A stretch of DNA of 64,000 nucleotides, from contig NZ_BBNM01000002.1 of NCBI RefSeq assembly GCF_000760595.1, positions 248,001 through 312,000 on the forward strand. The letters are read 5' to 3'. Each line of letters starts with the position of its first letter. The stretch's first letter is position 1. The notes beneath the pieces were generated by a model. That model saw nothing but the letters and a program-made list of their open reading frames with translations. It made no database searches and was not told where the DNA came from. Both the position numbers and the translations under genes were made by a program. Below, in pieces: positions 55,754-64,000 of the stretch. Source of the DNA: Acinetobacter soli (GTDB lineage: Bacteria; Pseudomonadota; Gammaproteobacteria; Pseudomonadales; Moraxellaceae).

Positions 55754-55815
55754 TTTTGACTCACTTTTCATTTTATGGTGACGCCACCATCCATGTGTTT
55801 ACTTTACACCAAATC

Positions 55816-55848
55816 AAAAACGCCGTCAGTGGACTGACGGCGTTTTTC
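55816..55848 (-). terminator. Terminator after guaB
   Basis: CGCCGTCAG pairs with CTGACGGCG around TGGA, with A/T runs at both sides. Confidence 0.92.
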
Positions 55849-55869
55849 ACTGAGGTCCGTAAGTGGTAA

Positions 55870-57363
<1,494 letters not shown>

Positions 57364-57365
57364 CT

Positions 57366-57371
57366 ATTATA
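57366..57371 (-). promoter_or_regulatory. Probable -10 box of guaB
   Basis: On the minus strand TATAAT (57371-57366) lies 30 bases before the guaB start. No good -35 is seen; TGAAAT at 18-base spacing is the nearest. Confidence 0.4.
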
Positions 57372-57440
57372 AACAAATTTGCGCTTAAATTTCATTTTTT
57401 CTTGCGCTAATTTTTAAATTCTAAAACTTGTTACATCAAT

Positions 57441-57459
57441 CAGCGCCCAGAAGGCGCTG
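57441..57459 (-). terminator. Hairpin after the AI-2E-family gene
   Basis: CAGCGCC and GGCGCTG pair around a five-base loop directly after the stop of the minus-strand gene. No T-run follows. Confidence 0.5.
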
Positions 57460-57465
57460 AAATAA

Positions 57466-58482
57466 TTAAATTAATTCCGCTTTTTTCATTTCACTTTTGA
57501 AGTATGCATAGTAAATCGGTGCAGCCACCAAGCCAATCAGCCCAAAAACGGCCTGAAATACCAGCATCGCAATCAATAGCTCCCACGCCTTGGCATTAAT
57601 TCGCTGACCAATAATATCGGCATTTAAGAAGTATTCCAGTTTATGAATTAGAACCAGATACAACAGGGCAATGGCCGCCGTGGTAAAAGACACGCTCATG
57701 GCGGATAAAACAATCAAGGTATTGGACATCAAGTTACCAATTACGGGCAACAGGCCAAATACAAAGGTTAAAATCACCAAGGTTTTTCCAAAGGGCAAAT
57801 GCATTCCCATCAGCGGTAAGGCAATGAAAATAAACAGTCCCGATAAAATCGTATTGATCAGGGAAATTTTGACCTGCGCAAAGACGATATTCTTGAAGGC
57901 ACGGTATAACGTATCTAAGCGCTGCAGAAAAACGTGCCGAAACATTGGCATGTCTTTTTCGTCTTGATTCGGATGTAGTGAAATCAAGGCACCTAAGATC
58001 ATGCCGACAATCATGGTGACAAAACCATGCAACACATCGGTTCCGGCATGTTGCAACGTGATCAGGTGCTCTTTGGATAAGCGCAGCAAAGTATCTTTCA
58101 TCTCATCGATACTTTCAGGTACAAATCCAGGAAAATACCCGCCCACTTCACTTTGAAATTTTTTGAGCAAGGCATCCAGATTGGCATTGACCTCAGCCAG
58201 CCCACCGCCGCGTAGATCATGCACCACATAGGCACTTAAACTCACCATGAGCAGTACCAACAGACTGATAATCACCACACTAAATAATGCCACCACCGTT
58301 ACACGGCCATACTTTCGATTGGAAAAGCGCTCGACATAGGGGCTTAAACTGGTGACCAACGCGTAAACCAGTAAACCCGACAAAAGCCCGGGCAACAGAT
58401 GTAGCGGTAAAATCATGAGTAAACTGATGGTCATGATCAGATAACTGGCAATTACACACTGACGCTCATTTAGTAATGGCAT
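57466..58482 (-). CDS. AI-2E family (TqsA/PerM-type) transporter
   Basis: A 338-residue integral membrane protein with about eight hydrophobic segments and a central hydrophilic region (about 85-150, LDALLKKFQSEVGGYFPGF). The C-terminal half with LPLMGMHLPFG and PVIGNLMSNTLIVLSAM fits the AI-2E/PerM superfamily. Some members move autoinducer-2, others are Na+/H+ antiporters, so substrate is not assigned. AAGGA lies upstream of the ATG at 58482. Confidence 0.87.
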   Translation of the reverse strand: MPLLNERQCVIASYLIMTISLLMILPLHLLPGLLSGLLVYALVTSLSPYVERFSNRKYGRVTVVALFSVVIISLLVLLMVSLSAYVVHDLRGGGLAEVNANLDALLKKFQSEVGGYFPGFVPESIDEMKDTLLRLSKEHLITLQHAGTDVLHGFVTMIVGMILGALISLHPNQDEKDMPMFRHVFLQRLDTLYRAFKNIVFAQVKISLINTILSGLFIFIALPLMGMHLPFGKTLVILTFVFGLLPVIGNLMSNTLIVLSAMSVSFTTAAIALLYLVLIHKLEYFLNADIIGQRINAKAWELLIAMLVFQAVFGLIGLVAAPIYYAYFKSEMKKAELI

Positions 58483-58631
58483 ACATGAATCCTTTTTCCT
58501 GCGTTCACTACAGATTTCTGATGCTTGAAGAATTTTTTTATATGAGGCTTGAGTAAGTTTCGCTGCTCACTCATGATTTATTTTAGCGCAAAATAAACAT
58601 GATCCGATTTTTTCTGATGCGACTTTTTGAA

Positions 58632-58659
58632 AAAAACGCGCATGAGATTGCGCGTTTTT
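58632..58659 (-). terminator. Terminator after the manganese exporter gene
   Basis: AAAAACGCGC pairs with GCGCGTTTTT around an eight-base loop. It lies 27 bases past the stop at 58686. Confidence 0.85.
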
Positions 58660-58685
58660 AGGTCGACTTGATTTTTTACAGCAAT

Positions 58686-59261
58686 TTAAAAGAAGTAATG
58701 CTGTACCAGTGTTGAGACACCCACCACCAAGAAAATTGCCGCGCCAATCTTGTGAATGAGCGAAATAGGTAAACGATCGGCCATTTTGTTGCCAATAAAT
58801 ACCGCTGGTGCATTGGCAATCATCATGCCGACAGTGGTCCCGAGCATTACCCAAAACACACTGTCAAAACGTGCTGCCAGTGCAACGGTCGCGATCTGGG
58901 TTTTATCGCCAATTTCTGCCAAGAAAAATAAAATAAAGGTGGCGCCAAATACCCCAAAGCGTTGCCATTTATTGATACTATCGGTTTCGTCATCGAGCTT
59001 GTCTGGCACCAGCATCCACAGCGCCATTGCAATAAAGCCAATGGCCAATACCCACACCATAACGGTAGGATTTAAGACGGTCGTCAGCCACTGTCCTAAT
59101 ACCGCAGATAAACCATGGTTAATGGTGGTCGCCAATAAAATCGCGATTAAGATAGGAACAGGTTTGCGGAACCGGGCTGCGAGTAAAAGCGCAAGGAGCT
59201 GGGTTTTGTCGCCCATTTCAGCAAGGGCAACAACAGAAGTCGAAATCAGGAATTCTTGCAT
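58686..59261 (-). CDS. mneA: UPF0016/TMEM165-GDT1 family manganese exporter (MneA type)
   Basis: A 191-residue inner-membrane protein with two homologous halves, each holding the family motif E-x-GDKT (ALAEMGDKTQLLAL near residue 15 and FLAEIGDKTQIATV near 115). Bacterial members such as MneA export Mn2+. The start at 59261 (MQEFLISTSV) fits the family; the ORF to 59348 runs back into the leader RNA. The upstream leader is a yybP-ykoY manganese riboswitch, which independently supports Mn2+ as substrate: high Mn2+ should turn expression on. Confidence 0.93.
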   Translation of the reverse strand: MQEFLISTSVVALAEMGDKTQLLALLLAARFRKPVPILIAILLATTINHGLSAVLGQWLTTVLNPTVMVWVLAIGFIAMALWMLVPDKLDDETDSINKWQRFGVFGATFILFFLAEIGDKTQIATVALAARFDSVFWVMLGTTVGMMIANAPAVFIGNKMADRLPISLIHKIGAAIFLVVGVSTLVQHYFF

Positions 59262-59271
59262 ATCTGTTCTC

Positions 59272-59314
59272 TGGCTAGCATAACGTACCGATGACTTACC
59301 GCCCCTGCTAGCCA
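59272..59314 (-). promoter_or_regulatory. Inverted repeat between riboswitch and start codon (possible expression platform)
   Basis: TGGCTAGCA (59272-59280) and TGCTAGCCA (59306-59314) can form a nine-pair stem just before the mneA ribosome site. It could be the part that is refolded when Mn2+ binds. Confidence 0.45.
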
Positions 59315-59331
59315 AATGTGCAGAACGATAA

Positions 59332-59458
59332 ATCAAAGGTCTTGCCAACTCGGAAACACACGTATGCGTTTAAGCTATGATGACCATGTTCTGTGGAACA
59401 ATTATGTTGATCATCACCTATTTACATTGCGTAAATAGAGGCTACTCCCCAATGAAGT
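59332..59458 (-). ncRNA. yybP-ykoY manganese riboswitch
   Basis: On the minus strand the leader has the conserved family blocks in order: TTGGGGAGTAGCC, then a hairpin (CTATTTAC/GTAAATAG), ATCAACATA, a further hairpin with GTCATCATAG, and GGCAAGACCTTTG. These are the blocks known from the E. coli mntP and alx leaders. The RNA binds Mn2+ between two loops and raises downstream expression. It precedes an UPF0016 Mn exporter and follows a strong promoter, a textbook context. Ends are approximate. Confidence 0.92.
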
Positions 59459-59464
59459 GAATTG

Positions 59465-59493
59465 ATTATACCTGTTTGATCGCCTAGTTTCAA
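59465..59493 (-). promoter_or_regulatory. Promoter of the riboswitch-mneA transcript
   Basis: On the minus strand TTGAAA (59493-59488) and TATAAT (59470-59465, perfect) are 17 bases apart. Transcription would begin just before the riboswitch. Confidence 0.75.
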
Positions 59494-59534
59494 TTTGCTT
59501 TGATCTGAAACACATATTCAACCACTTTAAATCA

Positions 59535-59560
59535 AAAAACCCTGCCGAAGCAGGGTTTTT
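59535..59560 (-). terminator. Terminator of the aceE-aceF operon
   Basis: AAAAACCCTGC pairs with GCAGGGTTTTT around CGAA, 15 bases beyond the aceF stop. Confidence 0.92.
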
Positions 59561-59574
59561 AAATAAACGATGAC

Positions 59575-61560
59575 TTAGATCAGTAAGCTGCGGATATCTT
59601 GCAACAATTTGGTCAGCTTGTTGGTAAAACGCGCTGCATCGGCACCATTAATCACACGGTGGTCATACGACAATGACAACGGTAACATCAAGCGAGGCTC
59701 AAAATCTTTGCCATTCCATACTGGCTGCATCGCAGCAGGTGAAATACCCAAAATCGCCACTTGTGGCCAATTCACTAACGGTGTAAAGGCTGTTCCGCCA
59801 ATCGCGCCCAAGCTTGAAATGGTGAAATTGGCACCTTGCAAGTCTTTTGGTGATAATTTCTTATCACGTGCCTTTTGACCAATTACACCTAGCTCAACCG
59901 CGATCTGCTTAATCGATTTCTGATCTGGGTTACGTAGTACCGGTACAGTCAAACCGTCTGGCGTTGCAACAGCAATCCCCATATGGATTTCGTTGCGAAG
60001 CAGTACTGATTTACCATCGTCAGACAAATGACCAGCAAACTCACGCTCTTCTTTGAGCAGGTGTGCCACAGCCTTGATGATAAACGCCATGATGGTCAGG
60101 CTGATGCCTTCTTTCTTGAAGTTACCCTTCAAGTCATTGCGCCATGCTTCAAGCTCAGTAATATCCGCATGATCAAACTGAGTCACTTGCGGAATAAAGT
60201 TGTTGAGCGACAATTGCGGAATCGAAACTTGCTGTAAACGCGTCAGTACTTTTTCTTCAACGCCACCAAATGCGCTGAAATCTGGCAATGACGGCAAGCC
60301 TGATGCCACTGCAGCCGCTGCTGCTTTTGGCGCTGCAACTGGTGCAGTTAAGCGCTGCTTCACGTATGCATAAATGTCTTCTTTAATCAGACGACCATGC
60401 TCACCAGAATTTTTGACCTGTGCCAACACCACACCCAATTCACGGGCGAGTTTACGTACAGCTGGACCAGCATAGACTTTGGCATTTTCAGCTTCTTGCT
60501 CTTTGGTCAATTTACTGTCTTGGCTTGCCTGTGGCGCTGCATGGTCGGCTTTGGCAGCAGGCGCAGGCGCTGCTTTTGGTGCCGCTGGTGCAGGTGCTGC
60601 TTCAGCTTTTGCTGGTGCTGCTTTCGGTGCACTTGGCGCTGCGCCTTCGGCTTCAACTGTAATCAGCAGTACGCCTTCTTGAACATCTTGTCCGGCTTTA
60701 ACATGCACGGCTTTAACCACGCCTGAAACCGAACTTGGAACTTCAACTGTTGCCTTGTCAGATTCAACCACCACGATACTTTCGTCTTTGGTGATTTTGT
60801 CGCCCACTTTGACCAAAATCTCAGCCACTGCAGCCTTGTCCACACCTAAATCTGGAACATTGACCTCAACATCACCCGCAGGTGCGTTTGATTCAGTAGC
60901 AGGTTGTGCCGTTTCTGCCGCAGATTCTTTGGCTGGTGCAGCAGCGCTTGATGCAGCAGGTGCTTGTTCAGGCGCAGCAGATGCGCCGCCCGCTGTTTTA
61001 AGCTTAAGCAGCACAACACCTTCTTGAACCGTGTCGCCTTCTTTGATCGCAATAGACACCACAGTACCTGTTGCTGTACTTGGCACTTCAACCGACGCTT
61101 TGTCCGATTCAAGCAAAACTAGACTGTCATTTTCGGCAATCTCGTCGCCAACTTTCACCAAAATCTCGGCAACTGTTGCTTTTTCTACACCAATGTCAGG
61201 AACCTGAACCTCAATTTCCTGAGTTGCACCGCCAGCAGCAGGCTGTGCAGCTGGTGCTTCTTGTGCAGGTGCTGCTTCTTGTGCAACTGGTTTTTCTTCT
61301 GGTGCTGGCGCAGCGGCAGGTTCTGCCGTTGCACCCTCACTTTCAAGCTCAACCAAGTCTGTACCTTCAGTGACTTCATCACCAAGGCTAACCAAAATAC
61401 GTTTGACCACACCAGCTGCTGTACTTGGTACTTCAACCGATGCTTTGTCCGATTCGAGCAAGATCAGGCTGTCGTTTTCAGAAATCGTGTCACCAACCTT
61501 TACCAAGATTTCAGCAACCGTTGCTTTATCTACGCCAATATCAGGTGTTTTCACTTGCAT
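59575..61560 (-). CDS. aceF: Pyruvate dehydrogenase E2, dihydrolipoyllysine acetyltransferase, three lipoyl domains
   Basis: A 661-residue E2 core of the pyruvate dehydrogenase complex. Three tandem lipoyl domains (about 1-75, 117-190, 233-305) each carry the lipoylated Lys in ESDKA(S/T)VEVPS, separated by Ala/Pro-rich linkers. A peripheral subunit-binding domain (about 370-410, GPAVRKLARELGVVLAQV) and the catalytic domain follow, with active-site LSYDHRVINGADAA near the end. It transfers acetyl groups from the E1 reaction to CoA. The ATG is three bases after the aceE stop, so aceE-aceF are one operon. Lpd is not seen here. Confidence 0.96.
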   Translation of the reverse strand: MQVKTPDIGVDKATVAEILVKVGDTISENDSLILLESDKASVEVPSTAAGVVKRILVSLGDEVTEGTDLVELESEGATAEPAAAPAPEEKPVAQEAAPAQEAPAAQPAAGGATQEIEVQVPDIGVEKATVAEILVKVGDEIAENDSLVLLESDKASVEVPSTATGTVVSIAIKEGDTVQEGVVLLKLKTAGGASAAPEQAPAASSAAAPAKESAAETAQPATESNAPAGDVEVNVPDLGVDKAAVAEILVKVGDKITKDESIVVVESDKATVEVPSSVSGVVKAVHVKAGQDVQEGVLLITVEAEGAAPSAPKAAPAKAEAAPAPAAPKAAPAPAAKADHAAPQASQDSKLTKEQEAENAKVYAGPAVRKLARELGVVLAQVKNSGEHGRLIKEDIYAYVKQRLTAPVAAPKAAAAAVASGLPSLPDFSAFGGVEEKVLTRLQQVSIPQLSLNNFIPQVTQFDHADITELEAWRNDLKGNFKKEGISLTIMAFIIKAVAHLLKEEREFAGHLSDDGKSVLLRNEIHMGIAVATPDGLTVPVLRNPDQKSIKQIAVELGVIGQKARDKKLSPKDLQGANFTISSLGAIGGTAFTPLVNWPQVAILGISPAAMQPVWNGKDFEPRLMLPLSLSYDHRVINGADAARFTNKLTKLLQDIRSLLI

Positions 61561-61563
61561 GTC

Positions 61564-64000
61564 TTAGTTCCCCTCACCTGAGTGTTCTTCATACGCTGCC
61601 ACAGGATGAACCTCTGGATGCGTCTGTGGCGCCCATGCAACTGGACGGTCTGTTTCGAGTTCGAAGCTTGAAATCGCATCTTTCACCAGACGGTTTTCTA
61701 CTTCACCTTCATCAGCCAGTTTTTTCAGTGTTGCCACGACAATGTGAGCTGCATCGACACCGAAGTAGCTACGTAGGTTAGCACGCGTATCTGAACGGCC
61801 ATAACCATCGGTACCCAAAGTCACGTATGGACGGTTGTCTGGGAGGTAGGCACGAATCTGTTCGCTATAAGCACGCATATGATCCGTTGCCGATACCACG
61901 ATACCGTCTGTACCACGAAGCTGCTGAGATACCCAGGATTCTTTGGTTTCTTCGGTTAGCGGATGCAAGCGGTTGTATTCATCACAGGCCATACCGTCGC
62001 GCGCCAACTCGTTGAAGCTGGTAACACTCCAGATATTTGAGTGAATTTGATATTCTTCACGCAAGATTTTCGCCGCTTTGATGACTTCACGTAAGATCAC
62101 GCCAGAACCAAGTAACTGAACAGTGGCTTTTTCATCTTTTTCAAACAGGTACATACCACGTTTGATGCCTTCTTCAGCGCCTTTTGGCATTTCTGGATGC
62201 TCGTAGTTTTCGTTCATGAGCGTTAGGTAATAAAACACACGCTCTTGATTGACATACATGCGCTTCAAGCCATCATGTACGACCACTGCAAGCTCATAAC
62301 CGAAACATGGATCATAAGAAATACAGTTCGGAATCGTTCCTGCAAGGATATGCGAGTGACCATCTTGGTGCTGTAAGCCTTCACCGTTTAGCGTCGTACG
62401 GCCAGCGGTCGCGCCCAACAAGAAACCTTGTGCCTGTGCATCGCCTGCTGCCCATGCAATATCACCGATACGCTGGAAACCAAACATTGAGTAATACATG
62501 TACATCGGAATCATTGGCAAGTTATTGGTTGAATAACTGGTTGCCAACGCGGCCCATGCACTCATCGCACCCGCTTCGTTGATGCCTTCTTGCAACATGT
62601 GACCGTCTTTTGCTTCACGGTAGTTCATGAGCTGTTCATTGTCTTCTGGGGTATATTTCTGACCATGAGCAGCATAAATACCCAACTGGCGGAACATCCC
62701 TTCAAGACCGAAGGTACGTGCTTCATCTGGCACGATTGGCACTACGCGATCTTTAATCGCTTTTTCTTTTAACAACGACGCGATCAAACGCACCATCACC
62801 ATGGTGGTCGATTGTTCTTTACCGTTGCTACCGCTTAACACACTGTCAAATACTGAAATTTCAGGAATCGCCAAAGATTCGCTTTCTTTACGACGTGCAG
62901 GCAGATAACCACCTAAAGCCTCACGACGCGCTTTCATGTATTTAAGTTCTGGCGAGTTTTCCGCAGGACGATAGAACGGCAGATCTTCTAATTGCTCATC
63001 GTTAAATGGCAAGTTAAAACGGTTACGTACATATTTGAGTGAGTCAACATGCATTTTCTTGATTTGGTGCGTTTTGTTGACCGCTTCAATTTCGTCAGAC
63101 AAACCGTAACCTTTCACAGTTTTTGCCAGAATAACGGTTGGCTGACCAGTGCTTTTCATTGCCTCAGCATAAGCTGCGTATACTTTGTACGGATCGTGAC
63201 CACCACGATTCAGATTGTCGATATCTTCATCGCTTAAGTTTTTCACCAGCTCTTCAGCTTCTGGATATTTACCAAAGAAGTGCGCACGGGTGTAAGCACC
63301 ACCTTTTACTTGGTAGCGTTGGTAGTCACCATCAACTGCTTCATCCATAATTGCTTTAAGTGCACCTGAGGTGTCTTTGGCCAAAAGTGGATCCCAATGA
63401 CGGCCCCAAACCACTTTGATCACGCGCCATCCGGCACCGCGGAACAATGATTCAAGCTCTTGAATAATTTTACCGTTACCACGTACAGGGCCATCAAGAC
63501 GCTGCAAGTTACAGTTGACTACCCAGATCAGGTTGTCGAGTTTCTCACGACCTGCCAGTGAAATTGCACCAGTACTTTCTGGCTCATCCATCTCGCCATC
63601 GCCGAGATATGCCCAGACTTTACGGTCTTCTTCTTTGATCAGACGACGGTTCATCAAGTACTTTTGAATATGTGCTTGATAAATCGACATGATTGGACCC
63701 AAGCCCATCGATACGGTTGGGAACTGCCAGTAATCTGGCATTAAGTACGGATGCGGATAGCTTGATAGACCATTGCCATTTACTTCACGGCGGAAATTAT
63801 TGAGTTGGTCTTCTGTCAAACGGCCTTCAAGAAAAGAACGCGCATAGATCCCAGGTGCACAGTGACCTTGATAGTAGATCATGTCGCCGCCAAAGCTGTC
63901 GCTGTTGGCACGGAAGAAGTGGTTAAATCCAACGTCGTAAAGCGTTGCTGAAGATGCAAAGCTGGCCAAGTGACCACCTAAGTCGTCGCCTGTTTTGTTG
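61564..64000 (-). CDS. aceE: Pyruvate dehydrogenase E1 component, homodimeric type (partial, N-terminus off the right edge)
   Basis: The minus strand stays open to the right edge (812 codons); residues before it (NKTGDDLGGHLASFASS) match the region about 100 residues into E. coli AceE (887 aa), so the N-terminus lies outside. The ThDP motif GDGEMDEPES ... VNCNLQRLDGPVRGNG is intact; further family stretches are GIYAAHGQKYTPEDNEQL and TGRTTLNGEGLQHQDGHSH. It decarboxylates pyruvate and acetylates the lipoyl groups of AceF. First gene of aceE-aceF. Confidence 0.97.
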   Translation of the reverse strand, partial: NKTGDDLGGHLASFASSATLYDVGFNHFFRANSDSFGGDMIYYQGHCAPGIYARSFLEGRLTEDQLNNFRREVNGNGLSSYPHPYLMPDYWQFPTVSMGLGPIMSIYQAHIQKYLMNRRLIKEEDRKVWAYLGDGEMDEPESTGAISLAGREKLDNLIWVVNCNLQRLDGPVRGNGKIIQELESLFRGAGWRVIKVVWGRHWDPLLAKDTSGALKAIMDEAVDGDYQRYQVKGGAYTRAHFFGKYPEAEELVKNLSDEDIDNLNRGGHDPYKVYAAYAEAMKSTGQPTVILAKTVKGYGLSDEIEAVNKTHQIKKMHVDSLKYVRNRFNLPFNDEQLEDLPFYRPAENSPELKYMKARREALGGYLPARRKESESLAIPEISVFDSVLSGSNGKEQSTTMVMVRLIASLLKEKAIKDRVVPIVPDEARTFGLEGMFRQLGIYAAHGQKYTPEDNEQLMNYREAKDGHMLQEGINEAGAMSAWAALATSYSTNNLPMIPMYMYYSMFGFQRIGDIAWAAGDAQAQGFLLGATAGRTTLNGEGLQHQDGHSHILAGTIPNCISYDPCFGYELAVVVHDGLKRMYVNQERVFYYLTLMNENYEHPEMPKGAEEGIKRGMYLFEKDEKATVQLLGSGVILREVIKAAKILREEYQIHSNIWSVTSFNELARDGMACDEYNRLHPLTEETKESWVSQQLRGTDGIVVSATDHMRAYSEQIRAYLPDNRPYVTLGTDGYGRSDTRANLRSYFGVDAAHIVVATLKKLADEGEVENRLVKDAISSFELETDRPVAWAPQTHPEVHPVAAYEEHSGEGN

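Noticed and set aside
59575..61560. Near-repeated DNA inside aceF as an artefact or mobile repeat
   Set aside because: It is explained by the three tandem lipoyl domains normal for this enzyme in gammaproteobacteria.

Overview
The window looks like chromosomal DNA of an Acinetobacter species (Gammaproteobacteria, Moraxellaceae), probably not A. baumannii itself. The support is a porin recognisable as the Acinetobacter Omp33-36 type plus a smaller paralogue, a Gly/Asn/Gln-rich SSB, an RF2 gene with the classical programmed frameshift, and a typical Acinetobacter set of household genes at moderate GC. The genus call is inferred from protein resemblance, not from a database search. No insertion sequence, CRISPR array or rRNA gene is visible; there is one tRNA.

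Layout. 1-1.5 kb is an AT-rich accessory edge: a GIY-YIG nuclease gene running off the left end, then a strong promoter, a heavily folded RNA and a 30-codon ORF that together resemble the C4/CI antisense-RNA immunity switches of phages P1/P7 and P4. 1.5-6.5 kb holds a DUF805 protein, a Kef-type antiporter, tRNA-Thr, a methyltransferase and a flavin oxidoreductase. 7-13 kb is a GABA-utilisation locus (gabD, gabT, a MocR regulator and an amino-acid permease) with a shared 16-bp box in front of both transcription units. 13-25 kb contains ssb, a YajR-like exporter, a DUF475 membrane protein, tenA, small membrane proteins, uvrA and a diguanylate cyclase. 24.9-25.8 kb is a long intergenic region with two candidate convergent small RNAs and two CRP/Vfr-like palindromes in front of omp33-36.

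26.8-30.2 kb carries a BCCT (BetT-like) transporter, an unusual ion channel and a lipoprotein. 30-44 kb is an acetate module: actP-yjcH for uptake, acs for activation, and a CrbS/CrbR-type (MxtR/ErdR-type) two-component system with a symporter-fused hybrid kinase. Embedded in it is an organosulfur cluster (FMN reductase, dimethyl sulfone monooxygenase SfnG, isochorismatase-like hydrolase, acyl-CoA-dehydrogenase-like oxidoreductase). 44-49.5 kb: a second DUF805 protein, MscS channel, rsmE, waaA, an Old Yellow Enzyme and its ArsR-type regulator. 49.7-58.5 kb: prfB, porin paralogue, recJ, pdxH, glmM, guaB and an AI-2E-family permease. 58.7-64 kb: an UPF0016/MneA manganese exporter controlled by a clear yybP-ykoY riboswitch, then aceF and aceE (pyruvate dehydrogenase), the latter running off the right end.

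The points most worth a second look are the C4-like switch at 1042-1396, the two candidate small RNAs at 25.0-25.3 kb, the shared gab box, a motif shared by the actP and acs leaders, the non-canonical channel filter, and the manganese riboswitch.
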